Notes under the pieces: model-generated
What the model was told of the DNA's origin: nothing
The model's database searches: none
What the model saw: the letters and a program-made list of their open reading frames with translations, nothing else
Assembly: GCA_934096585.1 (NCBI GenBank)
Contig: CAKOMG010000002.1
Coordinates: 186,001-250,000 of the forward strand
Origin: an uncultured Bacilli bacterium
GTDB taxonomy: Bacteria; Bacillota_I; Bacilli_A; ML615J-28; CAG-698
Direction of reading: 5' to 3'
Length of the DNA: 64,000 nucleotides
Translations under genes and position numbers: made by a program
In this document: one piece after another, positions 17,355-27,653 of the stretch
Numbering within the stretch: the stretch's first letter is position 1
Layout of the letters: the number at the start of each line of letters is the position of its first letter

Positions 17355-20198
17355 ATGAACTTAATTAAAAAAATAATTGTAAAATTAAAAATCAAAAAAA
17401 TTCTTATAAATATAAATAATTATTCTTTATTTACAATAGAAACTAATTATTTAAAAGGATTAACTAATTGCAATGATAAAAAAATCAAAGAATTAGTTAA
17501 TAATACATTAAAACAAATTGATGAACATAATGAAATTGTAAATCAATGTAGTTTAAAATTAAATAGTTTAAATTTGGATTTAAAAGAAATTATTCAGGCT
17601 CCAATACATTATGATATAAATGAATATAATAATCTTTATAATAATTTAAAACTATTTAAGATTAGTGATGTAGTTATAAAACAAAAAATAAATAAGATTA
17701 AAGAAATTATTGATAAATATGATAATATCAAAGAACAATATCTATTGTATATTTATTTAAGTGATTTATATGAAAGTAAAAAGAATCATTATATTGATCA
17801 ACAAGAAGCAATTGATGTAGTTAATAAAATTGATAATTGCTTTAAGAAAATTAATTTAAAAAATGAGTATTATGATTTCGCATTATTTCATAACTTTAAA
17901 CAAACTATTGATATTTTAAATAACAATTTTATAAACACTAATTTAAAAGATTGCATTTTTGATAATGTCAATAATCTTAGTTTAGATGATGAGCAAAGAA
18001 AAAGTATCTTACAAGATGATGTTTCCAATTTAGTAATTGCGGGTGCTGGAAGTGGTAAAACTTTAACTATTTGTGGAAAAATAAAATATTTACTTGAAAA
18101 GCAAAATATAAATCCAGATGAAATATTAGTTTTATCATATTCAAAAAGTTCTAGTGAAGACTTAAATAAAAAAATTATAAATATTAATCCTAATATTAAA
18201 GTTAAAACATTTCATTCTTTGGGTTTAGAAATTATTCAAAGTTCTTTGAATAAAAAACAAACTATAGATGATCAATATGATCATATAGTTGAAGAATATT
18301 TTAGTAAAGGATTATATGAAAAAAGAGGCTTATCAAAAACAATAATGATATATTATTCTTTATATTTGACACCTATTGATGAAGATGAACATTTTGAAGA
18401 ATTATATGAATATTTTGAATCTTTAAAGCAAAAGAAATTAATAACATTAAAAAAAGAAAAAGTAAAAAGTGTACAAGAATTAATGATTGCCAATTATTAT
18501 TTTATTAATGGTATTAATTATGAATATGAAGCTTCATATAAAATTGATACGAGTACAGATGAAAAAAGACAATATACACCTGACTTTAAATTAACTGATT
18601 TTGAAGATTTATATCATGAACATTATGGAATAGATGAAGAAGGCAATACTCCACAATTTTCTAAAGAAGAAGAAAAAGAATATATCAATGGAATGATTTG
18701 GAAAAGGAGTGTACACGAAAAGTATGAAACAAAATGTATTGAAACTTATTCATACCAGTTTTCTGATGGAACAATTTTTGATAACTTAGATAAAGAATTA
18801 GAACAATACGGAATTGTTAAAAAGCCAATTACTTTCAAAGACTTTATGAATACACTAGCATCAAATTATGATGGTAATAATTTTAGTTCTTTAATTAGAC
18901 TTATTAAAACATTTATAAATCTTTATAAGACTAAATATGCTAATAATAGTTATTTTGATGAACTTAAAAATCAAGTATTTTCTTCAACATATCAAAAGAA
19001 TAGAACTTCATACTTCATTGATATTTGTAAAGATGTTTATAATTATTATTATGAAAAATTAAAGAGTGAGAATAAAATAGACTTTGATAATATGATTTAT
19101 GATGCTATTGATTACCTGTCCGATTTAAATAATTTTAAATATAAATATATTATTGTTGATGAATTCCAAGATATTTCAGTTAGTAGAATGCGATTATTAA
19201 AAGCATTGACGTATCACGGGAGTTCTAAATTATTTGTTGTTGGCGATGATTGGCAGGCTATTTATAGATTTTCTGGATGTGATATTAATATCTTTTTAAA
19301 TTTTGATAAGTATTTTCCAATGGCATCAATTAGTTATATTACAAAAACATATCGAAATTCTTATGAACTTCAAAAGATTGTTGAACCATTTATTACCGCA
19401 AATCCTGCACAAATAAAAAAGAATTTACGATCGGACATCCACTTAAATAATCCAGTTATAATTTTTTACTATGATAAAGATAAAACATTAACTTTATATG
19501 AAATTTTTAAAGAAATATATAAGGAAAAAAGTGATGCTAGTATACTGTTATTAGGTAGAAATAATAAAGATTTAGATAAAATAAATAAAATGACATATAG
19601 CAAAAAAGATGGTAAATTAATATTTTTATCTTATGAAACTTTTAATGTAACATTTAAAACTGTACATAGTTCAAAAGGATTAGAAGATGAGTATGTTATT
19701 TTACTTAATGCGGATGATTGTACAAATGGTTTCCCTAACAAAATTGAAGATGATAGAGTGCTGAATTTAGTATTAAGTGAGAAGGATGAATATAAATTTT
19801 CTGAAGAAAGAAGACTATTTTATGTAGCTTTGACAAGAACAAAATCGAAATGTTATATAATTGTTGATGCACATAGACCATCAATATTTGTAAAAGAAAT
19901 AATAGATAATTGCATCATTGGTAATGAAAGTAAGTTTCCAATTGAGAAAAAATATCACTGTCCAAAGTGTAAAGGTAAGACATTAGTACTAAAAAGAGGA
20001 GATAAAAGGAATTTTTATTGTTGCACTAACTATCCTTATTGCGACTATATTACTAGTAATACCAGGATGGTTGAAAATCAAATTATTTGTCCTAAGTGTG
20101 GCCACTATATGGTTAGAAGACAAAACACAAGGGATGGATCCTATTTCTATGGATGTAGTAATTACCCGAATTGTACTTTTACTAGAAGGTTCAATTAG
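17355..20198 (+). CDS. HelD-like UvrD/Rep-family DNA helicase with two C-terminal zinc ribbons
   Basis: 947 residues. Superfamily 1A motifs: Q-like SLDDEQRKSI, P-loop AGAGSGKT near 230, DEFQD near 602, GDDWQAIYRFSG, KTYRNS, and the final ERRLFYVALTRTK. Between the P-loop and DEFQD is an insert with YTPDF and HEHYGIDEEG, seen in DNA helicase IV-like proteins and recalling a nuclease fold. The last ~85 residues hold two topoisomerase-type zinc ribbons (CPKCKGK-CC-YPYC and CPKCGHY-CSNYPNC). It likely unwinds DNA in repair or defence. First gene of the AT-rich island, alone between the small RNAs and its own terminator. Confidence 0.9.
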   Translation: MNLIKKIIVKLKIKKILININNYSLFTIETNYLKGLTNCNDKKIKELVNNTLKQIDEHNEIVNQCSLKLNSLNLDLKEIIQAPIHYDINEYNNLYNNLKLFKISDVVIKQKINKIKEIIDKYDNIKEQYLLYIYLSDLYESKKNHYIDQQEAIDVVNKIDNCFKKINLKNEYYDFALFHNFKQTIDILNNNFINTNLKDCIFDNVNNLSLDDEQRKSILQDDVSNLVIAGAGSGKTLTICGKIKYLLEKQNINPDEILVLSYSKSSSEDLNKKIININPNIKVKTFHSLGLEIIQSSLNKKQTIDDQYDHIVEEYFSKGLYEKRGLSKTIMIYYSLYLTPIDEDEHFEELYEYFESLKQKKLITLKKEKVKSVQELMIANYYFINGINYEYEASYKIDTSTDEKRQYTPDFKLTDFEDLYHEHYGIDEEGNTPQFSKEEEKEYINGMIWKRSVHEKYETKCIETYSYQFSDGTIFDNLDKELEQYGIVKKPITFKDFMNTLASNYDGNNFSSLIRLIKTFINLYKTKYANNSYFDELKNQVFSSTYQKNRTSYFIDICKDVYNYYYEKLKSENKIDFDNMIYDAIDYLSDLNNFKYKYIIVDEFQDISVSRMRLLKALTYHGSSKLFVVGDDWQAIYRFSGCDINIFLNFDKYFPMASISYITKTYRNSYELQKIVEPFITANPAQIKKNLRSDIHLNNPVIIFYYDKDKTLTLYEIFKEIYKEKSDASILLLGRNNKDLDKINKMTYSKKDGKLIFLSYETFNVTFKTVHSSKGLEDEYVILLNADDCTNGFPNKIEDDRVLNLVLSEKDEYKFSEERRLFYVALTRTKSKCYIIVDAHRPSIFVKEIIDNCIIGNESKFPIEKKYHCPKCKGKTLVLKRGDKRNFYCCTNYPYCDYITSNTRMVENQIICPKCGHYMVRRQNTRDGSYFYGCSNYPNCTFTRRFN

Positions 20199-20235
20199 GA
20201 AATTATCGCTTAATTTCGATGATTTTAATTTGTAT

Positions 20236-20262
20236 AAAAAGAGACAATTTGTCTCTTTTTAT
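20236..20262 (+). terminator. terminator of the HelD-like helicase
   Basis: AAAAAGAGACA (20236-20246) pairs with TGTCTCTTTTT (20250-20260) around ATT. Confidence 0.85.
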
Positions 20263-20403
20263 TATATCTCTTTGTCACTATTTAAAATTTTTTTATTTTT
20301 TATTAAAAAAATTGTAGAAAGATTGATAAAAACGTGATATAATGAGAGAAGAAAGAAAGTAGTAAATAGTAAATTTATAAAGAGAAATAAGGATTTTACT
20401 ATT

Positions 20404-21255
20404 ATGAATGATGAAAAATTTTTAAAAGCATTTAAAATGTTTGATGATTTTGGTGCTAAAAGTTGTGACAATAAAACTGCTTTAGAGTTATTGAAGCAAT
20501 TTCATGACACTAAATGGAAGACTCTTGTTGATTTCTTTCCAGCAATCAACAATGGAATGATGGTTATAGGATTTGATGATATTGATCATAATGTTTGTGT
20601 TTCATATTATAAACAGGTTGCAAAGGCAGCTGATTATAAAGCTTTATGTCATGCTTTTATTTATGGTGTATTACATAATAAGCCTGAATATGAATATGCA
20701 TTACTTGCATATTTATATTTAATGCATTTAGAAATGCATAAATATAATTTTGTTAATGGAAAATGTGATGTTTGTCATATGTTTGATGTTAAACAAATGA
20801 CTAAACAACAACAGTTCATTGAAGCTAATAATATTATGTATGATTTATGTGTTAAGGGTAAGGTTAATGAATTAGATTTTAATTCAGCAACTCTTATTCT
20901 TAAATACTTTAGAACTTTAAAAGAAGTAGTAGTAGATAAAAGTGATTATGATAAGTTTATTAAAGCATTAAATCTTATAAAAGATGATGATAATATGAAA
21001 CCTAATGATTATGTCAATGTTTTATATTCAGAACACTATTTTGAAGGTTCAAAAGATGCTTTAACAAATGTTGTTAATATACTTGGATATTTAAATATAT
21101 TGCATCATCCTGATGTATTAGAGGAAGAGGAAATGAAATCACAATATGGATTTGATCCAAATAGTGAGTTTAAGTATCCAGTTCAATTATGGAATTCATC
21201 TTTTGGATATGATAAAAAGAGAGTAAAAGAATTATTTGGGGATATGTTTAAATAA
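20404..21255 (+). CDS. hypothetical protein, 283 residues
   Basis: No family recognised. The protein is soluble, mixed helical, with a CDVCHMFD segment (residues ~121-128) that could be a partial metal site, and an acidic C-terminal half. An extended -10, TGATATAAT, lies at 20335-20343, leaving a 60-nt leader before the ATG. AAGGA is about 13 bases from the start, which is distant. It stands alone between a terminator and the long hairpin at 21401. Confidence 0.65.
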   Translation: MNDEKFLKAFKMFDDFGAKSCDNKTALELLKQFHDTKWKTLVDFFPAINNGMMVIGFDDIDHNVCVSYYKQVAKAADYKALCHAFIYGVLHNKPEYEYALLAYLYLMHLEMHKYNFVNGKCDVCHMFDVKQMTKQQQFIEANNIMYDLCVKGKVNELDFNSATLILKYFRTLKEVVVDKSDYDKFIKALNLIKDDDNMKPNDYVNVLYSEHYFEGSKDALTNVVNILGYLNILHHPDVLEEEEMKSQYGFDPNSEFKYPVQLWNSSFGYDKKRVKELFGDMFK

Positions 21256-21400
21256 AGGAACCTTTAATTTGCATTTCTTTGGTTTTAGTGGCGAGACTTA
21301 AAACTTAGTTGTTCAATTATTTTAAATTGAATTAAAAGGAAAATAGAGGGTTATTTTAGCAAATTATGGAAAGATTTGTAAGGAAGTTTATAAAGTAAGT

Positions 21401-21491
21401 AAGTATTAAACATAAAAAGATAATAGGTATATTTAGTCTCTTTAAAAAATGAGATGAGTATATGTCTTTTAATGTGTTTAATACTTTTTTT
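21401..21491 (+). promoter_or_regulatory. very long hairpin with T-tract: terminator/attenuator before the helicase operon
   Basis: AAGTATTAAACA (21401-21412) pairs without mismatch to TGTTTAATACTT (21475-21486). Inside, AAAAGA/TCTTTT, TATA/TATA and TCTC/GAGA continue the stem nearly to the apex. Seven T follow, and the helicase ATG is only 24 bp further on, behind AAGGGGG (21499-21505). It could end the 20404 transcript or, if a promoter lies upstream (none is convincing), attenuate the operon. The rest of 21256-21514 shows only a short TTCAATT/AATTGAA palindrome near 21312-21330. Confidence 0.6.
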
Positions 21492-21514
21492 GTTTTATAA
21501 GGGGGCTTAATATA

Positions 21515-23881
21515 ATGACTTGTTTAGAGCAAATTGAAAATTCTAATCAGAATATTTGTAATAATTTGAAACATGCAAAGAATGATTCAATTAATGAAAG
21601 AGGTTTTTATTCAAATAATCTATTAAAGTATATACGCGATTTAATTGAAGGAGTATTTGGTTATATTTATAATGTGAAGAACAATGTCAATTTAGAATAC
21701 AGCCAAAGCAATTACCATATATTTAAAAAATATGCATTGGATAATCATGAATTAAATTTTATTACGAAATTTCATCAATTATTACAAAACTCAAGCTCTC
21801 ATTATTCGTTATCTGATGAAATCGCAGAAAGAGTTTTTATTAAGTATTTAAAATATTTAAATGAATTAAAAATATTTATGAAAAAAAATTTCAACATTGA
21901 AATTTTAGAAAATATAGATGATTTTCCTCTTAACTATTGTCAGGATGTTCAACAAATATATAATGAAGTAGTAAAGGAATTTTATGCTATTAATTTACAA
22001 AAAGGAGTTTCAAAAAGGTATTATATACAAAAAATTAAACCATTTTTTGTTAATAAAAAGATGTATTTTGAAATTACATTAATTTCAGCATATGATTATG
22101 CTAGCAAAACTGATAGAATGATAGTTTATTCTGAAAAATGTATTGATACTAATTATTGTGTCACTATTGAACATGTTAGAAAAATAATTAAAGTTTCAAA
22201 TATTGATATCGATGTAAACATTTTGTTAAATTATAAAATTTCAATAAGACCGTGTGAATTTAAAAATTTATTTAAACTATTAGGAGTCGAACTTGATCAT
22301 ATAGGTGATACACATACAAAAATCAATAATTATTTAACACAATCAGGATTAAATCTATTTGAAATATGTTCATGCAGCGAAAAAGTATTTAATGATTTTT
22401 TAAATAACTTTGAATCTAGTGATAAAGGTCAAGGTATAATCGATGGTTTTAAAAGAATTAGAAACATTATTGTTAATCATTTAAACGGGTCCAATATATT
22501 AAAATATTTGTTATTTATTATGAACAATCGAGTATTGAAATCGCAATATGAAGAAAAAGAAAATCAAATTTTATCAAATCTATATTTAAAATGTGAAAGT
22601 ATTCCTTTTGATGAAATGCCATATTGTTCTGATTTACATAAGCATAAAGTATCAATAAGTTATTTATATGAATGTATATCTTCAAAAAATAGAGAACATG
22701 AATTTATAGCAAAAAAATTGAATCTTATAACTCAAGACACAAATAGTATTTATCACGAATTAGATGAATTTTCAAATAATAAAAATATAGAGTTGCTTAT
22801 AAGTAAACATACTGAAAAATTATATTATAAACATACTTGCAATGAAAAAGATAGAAGAATACTAGATTGGAATAAAAAATATTATATAGGACAAAATGAG
22901 AATATAATTAAATCAATTTTAGATAAATTAATTGCTTTAGCATCAACAAAAATTGATAACATGACTGCAAATAATGAAATGGTTATTAATGCTTTCCCAA
23001 TTAATCAAGAAAAGAAAGATATTTTAAAAAATATGTTTAACAATAATTCTATTTCATTAATATATGGTTCAGCAGGTACAGGCAAAACAGAATTGATAAA
23101 GTATTTTTCAAAATTAAATGACACAAAAGAAAAGTTATTTATAACTCATACTTATAGTGCGTTAAATAATTTAAAAAATAGAATTGATATAAGAAATTCT
23201 AGGTTCATAACTGCAGATAGTTTTATAGAAAGAAAAGTAAAATTTCAAACAGAAATTGTCATATTTGATGAATGTTCTACTATTGATAATGCTCAAATGT
23301 ATTATTTGTTAAATAATATAGAATTTAAATGTGCTATATTTGTTGGGGATGTTTATCAAATAGAATCTATAGAATTAGGTAACTGGTTTTATTTAATAAG
23401 TAAATTTGTACCTAAAAATGTTATTAATATTTTAACTGAAAATTTTAGAACAAATAATAATGAATTACAAAACATATGGAAAGAAATAAGAGAAATTAAA
23501 GATGAATCAATGCTATCTCTAGATTTGAAAAAGTATTCACATTTAATTTCGGATGAATTATTTAGAAAATGTTCTGATGATGAAATAATTTTATGCTTAA
23601 ATTATAATGGTTTGTATGGCATCAATTCCATAAATAATTATTTTCAAAATAATAATCCTAACGAGGAATTTTATTGGGATGGAAAGTACTATAAAAAAGA
23701 AGATCCTATAATTTTTAATGATTCTAAAGCTTATCCAAATCTTTTTTATAACAATTTAAAAGGAAAAATAATAGACATAAGTAAAGAAAATGATAAATAT
23801 ATAGTTTTTACATTAGAAATCTTTAGAAGAATTGATTATTTTGGCTATTTTTACAATGTGAAAATAATTGAAACAATTTAG
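21515..23881 (+). CDS. superfamily 1 helicase/ATPase, N-terminal part of a frameshifted gene
   Basis: 788 residues. The first ~490 residues match nothing recognised. Then come a P-loop GSAGTGKT (about 518-525), Walker B IFDECSTID (about 585), a motif III-like VGDVYQIE and a TENFRTNN motif IV region, as in RecD/UPF1-like SF1 helicases. The frame stops at 23879-23881 just before the C-terminal motifs, which continue in another frame downstream. One extra T in the AATTTA run at 23876-23880 would rejoin them. First gene of a seven-gene operon; ribosome-binding site AAGGGGG. Confidence 0.8.
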   Translation: MTCLEQIENSNQNICNNLKHAKNDSINERGFYSNNLLKYIRDLIEGVFGYIYNVKNNVNLEYSQSNYHIFKKYALDNHELNFITKFHQLLQNSSSHYSLSDEIAERVFIKYLKYLNELKIFMKKNFNIEILENIDDFPLNYCQDVQQIYNEVVKEFYAINLQKGVSKRYYIQKIKPFFVNKKMYFEITLISAYDYASKTDRMIVYSEKCIDTNYCVTIEHVRKIIKVSNIDIDVNILLNYKISIRPCEFKNLFKLLGVELDHIGDTHTKINNYLTQSGLNLFEICSCSEKVFNDFLNNFESSDKGQGIIDGFKRIRNIIVNHLNGSNILKYLLFIMNNRVLKSQYEEKENQILSNLYLKCESIPFDEMPYCSDLHKHKVSISYLYECISSKNREHEFIAKKLNLITQDTNSIYHELDEFSNNKNIELLISKHTEKLYYKHTCNEKDRRILDWNKKYYIGQNENIIKSILDKLIALASTKIDNMTANNEMVINAFPINQEKKDILKNMFNNNSISLIYGSAGTGKTELIKYFSKLNDTKEKLFITHTYSALNNLKNRIDIRNSRFITADSFIERKVKFQTEIVIFDECSTIDNAQMYYLLNNIEFKCAIFVGDVYQIESIELGNWFYLISKFVPKNVINILTENFRTNNNELQNIWKEIREIKDESMLSLDLKKYSHLISDELFRKCSDDEIILCLNYNGLYGINSINNYFQNNNPNEEFYWDGKYYKKEDPIIFNDSKAYPNLFYNNLKGKIIDISKENDKYIVFTLEIFRRIDYFGYFYNVKIIETI

Positions 23882-23901
23882 ATGGACATGCAATTGTTAG
23901 T

Positions 23902-24249
23902 TTGACGATTCATAAAAAAGCATCTAAAGATGACGAAGATAATGAAATAAATAATTATTATGTTCCGTTTGATGTTGCTTATGCAATGTCAATACATAAA
24001 TCACAAGGGTTAGAATTTGACTCCGTTAAAATTATAATTACTGATGAGATAGATGAGAAAATATCACATAATATTTTTTATACTGCTATTACAAGAGCGA
24101 AGAATCAGTTGGCTATTTATTGGTCACCAGAAACGGAGAAAAAAATCATAAGTAATTTTACTAAACTCACTAGAGGAATAGATGCTAATATATTAGCAGA
24201 AAAATTTAAATATAAAATGTATAAAAATCAAAAATATAAATGTATTTAA
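23902..24249 (+). CDS. C-terminal part of the frameshifted SF1 helicase
   Basis: Holds the missing helicase motifs V and VI: AYAMSIHKSQGLEFD and FYTAITRAKNQLAIY. The frame is open back to at least 23878 with sensible residues (LDGHAIVSL) and no proper start or ribosome-binding site, only a TTG. It is therefore the tail of the preceding gene, not an independent protein. Either the gene is inactivated, or expression needs a frameshift, or the reference base count is wrong. Confidence 0.75.
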   Translation: MTIHKKASKDDEDNEINNYYVPFDVAYAMSIHKSQGLEFDSVKIIITDEIDEKISHNIFYTAITRAKNQLAIYWSPETEKKIISNFTKLTRGIDANILAEKFKYKMYKNQKYKCI

Positions 24250-24262
24250 GGAGGAAGTACAA

Positions 24263-25180
24263 ATGAGTAATCCAGTTGCAGAAGTAATATCTGCATTAAC
24301 TTCACCAGTAACTTACTTAATTGATATAATAAGCAAGGGAATAGGTGTTTTATATGAACCACATAGAATTAAAAAAGAAGCAGATGCAGTAGCATATAAA
24401 ATTAATAAAATTAGTCAAGTGATTTCTGATAATGGAAATGAATCAATTGAATATAATGATAATAATTTAATTATCAATAATTATGGCAGTCAATTATATA
24501 ATAATACAATTGCAAGATTTGTACATTTAGAATTACAAAGAGAAATAAATATTGAGAAAATAGCTGACAAAGCATATGATATTTTGTTAGAAAAAACACA
24601 GCAGCTCACAGAAACTGTTTCACAAGATTGGATTTTCAAATTTATTACTTCTGCACAAGATATATCAGAAGAAACAATTCAGACATTATGGGCTAAAATA
24701 TTAGCTAATGAAATATTAAAACCTAATAGTTTCTCATTAAGGACATTGAATGTTTTAAAAAATATGTCAAAAAATGACGCTTTACTGTTTGAAAAAATAT
24801 GTTCTTGTATTATTAATAATGATTTTGTTCCTAATGAATTATCAATTTTAAAAAAATATGGAATTACTTACAAGGATATTGTAAGTTTGGATGAATATGG
24901 ATTAGTCAATTCATCTGGAACAGCTGTAACTAATTTTAATATTACTACAACTAATAAAATGTTATTTAAAAATGATTTATGGATTTGTGCCGCAAATAAC
25001 CCTTCAAAAATATCGTTGCTTTGTTTTCCTTTAACGAATGTGGCAAAAGAGATAAAATCAATTATTAATATTGATATTAATGAAAAATTTTTGTTGGAAT
25101 ATGCACAAAAAATTAGGGATGATAATCCTAAATCCCAAATAGTATTATATAAAAAAGATGTAGAAACAAAATATCAATAA
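24263..25180 (+). CDS. DUF2806 protein
   Basis: 305 residues. The family pattern is seen in DWIFKFITSAQDISEE, LWAKILANEI, FSLRTLNVLKNMS and the C-terminal LTNVAKEI. DUF2806 proteins have no assigned enzyme activity. The N-terminus has a moderately hydrophobic helix (SPVTYLIDIISKGIGVLY) that could associate with membrane. AAGGAGG lies directly in front, 13 bp after the helicase, so it is translated strongly within the operon. Confidence 0.8.
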   Translation: MSNPVAEVISALTSPVTYLIDIISKGIGVLYEPHRIKKEADAVAYKINKISQVISDNGNESIEYNDNNLIINNYGSQLYNNTIARFVHLELQREINIEKIADKAYDILLEKTQQLTETVSQDWIFKFITSAQDISEETIQTLWAKILANEILKPNSFSLRTLNVLKNMSKNDALLFEKICSCIINNDFVPNELSILKKYGITYKDIVSLDEYGLVNSSGTAVTNFNITTTNKMLFKNDLWICAANNPSKISLLCFPLTNVAKEIKSIINIDINEKFLLEYAQKIRDDNPKSQIVLYKKDVETKYQ

Positions 25181-25231
25181 GAGAAAAAGGAAAATAAAAA
25201 ATTTACAAAATTAAAAAAAAGGAGAAATTGT

Positions 25232-26065
25232 ATGTCAACAATACCAAAAAAATTTATAGAATCAATTGTTACGATAAGTGTTAACACAACAAGCAATCAA
25301 AAAACTTGTATAGGTACGGGATTTTTAATAGCATATTTAGTGGAAAATATTAATAATACAAAAAAATATGGACTATTTTTAATAACAAATAAACATGTTT
25401 TGCAAAATCAGAAAAAAGTATTTATTGGATTTAATCAAATTAACGTGCCTTCATCATTTGAAGTACAAATAGATTTAGAACAAAATGGACAATTATCATA
25501 TTCAATGCATATGAATCCTGCTGTAGATATAGTGGCAATGAATATTAATGTGCTATTTTTGCAACAAATGAATGCTCAATATCAATATTTTAGATTTGAT
25601 GATGATGCTTTAAAGATTCAAGATATGCAGTCAAAGAATATTTTCGAAGGAGATATTATTTATTCATTGGGATACCCATTGAATTTGGTAAACACATCAT
25701 CAAAAAATCCTATTTGCAGGTTAGGATGTGTTTCTAGAATTGCTGATTTATATATACCTAGTAATCCTGAAGTTAATTTTTTAGTTGATGCCCAATCATT
25801 TCCTGGAAATTCAGGAGGACCTATTATTTTAATAAAGGACGAGATTGCTTCTAATAATGAAAACAGAACTAATTCTTATTTGATTGGCATTTTACATAAG
25901 AACATTTTATATCAAGATCAACTTATCAGTGCACGAATGGGAAATGCGCAATCTATTTTATCTGAAAATAGCGGTCTAACAATGGTACATCCTGTTGATT
26001 TTATAGAAGAAGTAATTAAATTAGAAATTTTAAGAATTGGCATTAATAACATAACATCATGCTAA
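25232..26065 (+). CDS. trypsin-like (S1) serine protease
   Basis: 277 residues without a signal peptide or membrane segment, so apparently cytosolic. The chymotrypsin-fold triad is visible: His about 54 (ITNKHVL), Asp about 95 (AVDIVAMN) and Ser about 194 (FPGNSGGP). Cytosolic trypsin-like proteases occur as effectors or activators in several antiphage systems, and this context fits such a role. It overlaps the next gene by 7 bp if that gene starts at its ATG. AAAAGGAG precedes the start. Confidence 0.88.
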   Translation: MSTIPKKFIESIVTISVNTTSNQKTCIGTGFLIAYLVENINNTKKYGLFLITNKHVLQNQKKVFIGFNQINVPSSFEVQIDLEQNGQLSYSMHMNPAVDIVAMNINVLFLQQMNAQYQYFRFDDDALKIQDMQSKNIFEGDIIYSLGYPLNLVNTSSKNPICRLGCVSRIADLYIPSNPEVNFLVDAQSFPGNSGGPIILIKDEIASNNENRTNSYLIGILHKNILYQDQLISARMGNAQSILSENSGLTMVHPVDFIEEVIKLEILRIGINNITSC

Positions 26066-26082
26066 CAGAAGGAAATCATAAA

Positions 26083-27621
26083 GTGACAGAACTAGAAAAA
26101 AAACAATATGTTTTTAACGGCATAATTAATGAATTATTTGCAAGAATTTATAATTATAATTCCAATTTATTGAGTAAATGTAATAAAGGTGATGAGTGTA
26201 ATTATGATGAAGTATTTGATTTTTATATTACTTCTAATGCTATAAGCTTTTTAAAAAATGTATATTTAGGTTTTATTACATCTCAAACATTTTTTTTAAA
26301 TATTAGGTGCATTATTGAAGGATTAGCAGTAAAAAAAGCATTTGAAAAAAATTATTTTACAATAACAAATTTCAATTTGTTAAAAGTACAAGCTCCGATT
26401 ATTGAGTACCATCAATATAAGGAATTTCAAAATATACTTGATGAATGCTTATTTAAACATAGAGTTTTAAAAGGATATAATGAAGCAAAAAATGTGTTTC
26501 AGCAATCATTGCCTAATCTAAGTAATAAGGAGTTTAACAAAGTTTTACGTTCTCAAATTCCATTTTCTGGCAATTCAAAAATGACTTATAAAAAAATAAT
26601 TTATGATAATTTAGGAGAAGAAATGGCAGAAGCGTATGGCTTCTTAAGTACAATTGTTCATCCGAATTCAAATTATAAAAAAAATACATCAGATTTGCTT
26701 CAAGTAATTGTTTTAACAATAGAACGTTTAAGATTAGAGTATAATAAAAAAAAGCAAGGAACAATAGATTTAAAGCAAATGGATACTTTTGTAAAGCTTT
26801 CTTCTGATGCTAAAGCTTTTGAAGAAATTATTAATGAAATATGTATAAATTTTAAAACTATAAGTGATTATTTTGAAAAAAATTTTGGAGAAAATTATGT
26901 AAGTTTTACTTTTACTGATTTAAGCCATATTTATAAAGAAGTTTCGAGTGATTTAATATTTGGATTTGTTGAACAAGTTAAGTCAAAATATAAAGTCATT
27001 CTTGAACTATTGGCCAGCTTTCATTATGTATATATTGAAAGTGATCATGTTAATCAAGTTTTTCAATTATTAAAATATAATGAATTTATTAATTCATCAA
27101 ATAAGGACAGTAATATAAAATTTGATAAACAATTAAAACAAGGATATGAAGCTTATAAGGAAATTTATAAAAATGGAGTTAGTTATGATTTGTTTGTGAA
27201 AAAATTTAGTAATAAATTAGGATATACAATCAATGAAAATGGTGATGTAAAAACTTATAATGAATTGGTAAAGGATTTTTGTAACATATTTGATGTGCCT
27301 GATGATAGCATTTCACTTCCAAAAGTTCTTAAATTAAATTATGTTGAATCACAAATGTTATCTCATGCTAATGGTTACATGTGGTTTGCAAATTCAGGAG
27401 CATGGGGAGATGTAAATAACGTATTTGTAAATTTAAATATTATGTTAGCAAAAATTTGTTTCACAATGTATATAATATTTAAAAACTATTATGATCAAAG
27501 TAATGAATATAAGTATAAAAAAATGGCTAATCTTTTGAAGAAGGCATATAAATATATAAATAATAGCCAATTAATGATAATAGAAATTTTAAATAAAAGA
27601 AATGGGATAATAGCACAATAG
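26083..27621 (+). CDS. DUF5677/HEPN-like hypothetical protein
   Basis: About 512 residues. The N-terminal third has the long-helix layout of DUF5677-type proteins (FLNIRCIIEGLAVKKAF, then AYGFLSTIVHPNSNY). The rest is helical and unrecognised, ending SHANGYMWFANSGAWGD before the final helices. GTG at 26083 is preferred because AGAAGGAA sits nine bases upstream; an ATG at 26059 overlapping the protease stop has no ribosome-binding site. Function unknown; HEPN-like proteins are often RNases, but no clear R-x4-6-H motif was located. Confidence 0.65.
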   Translation: MTELEKKQYVFNGIINELFARIYNYNSNLLSKCNKGDECNYDEVFDFYITSNAISFLKNVYLGFITSQTFFLNIRCIIEGLAVKKAFEKNYFTITNFNLLKVQAPIIEYHQYKEFQNILDECLFKHRVLKGYNEAKNVFQQSLPNLSNKEFNKVLRSQIPFSGNSKMTYKKIIYDNLGEEMAEAYGFLSTIVHPNSNYKKNTSDLLQVIVLTIERLRLEYNKKKQGTIDLKQMDTFVKLSSDAKAFEEIINEICINFKTISDYFEKNFGENYVSFTFTDLSHIYKEVSSDLIFGFVEQVKSKYKVILELLASFHYVYIESDHVNQVFQLLKYNEFINSSNKDSNIKFDKQLKQGYEAYKEIYKNGVSYDLFVKKFSNKLGYTINENGDVKTYNELVKDFCNIFDVPDDSISLPKVLKLNYVESQMLSHANGYMWFANSGAWGDVNNVFVNLNIMLAKICFTMYIIFKNYYDQSNEYKYKKMANLLKKAYKYINNSQLMIIEILNKRNGIIAQ

Positions 27622-27653
27622 GAATGAATGTTTTCAAATTAAGGGATTAATTT

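Noticed and set aside
23870..23905. Programmed -1 frameshifting in the helicase gene
   Set aside because: No X-XXY-YYZ slippery heptamer at the junction and no clear stimulatory structure; a base loss explains it better.
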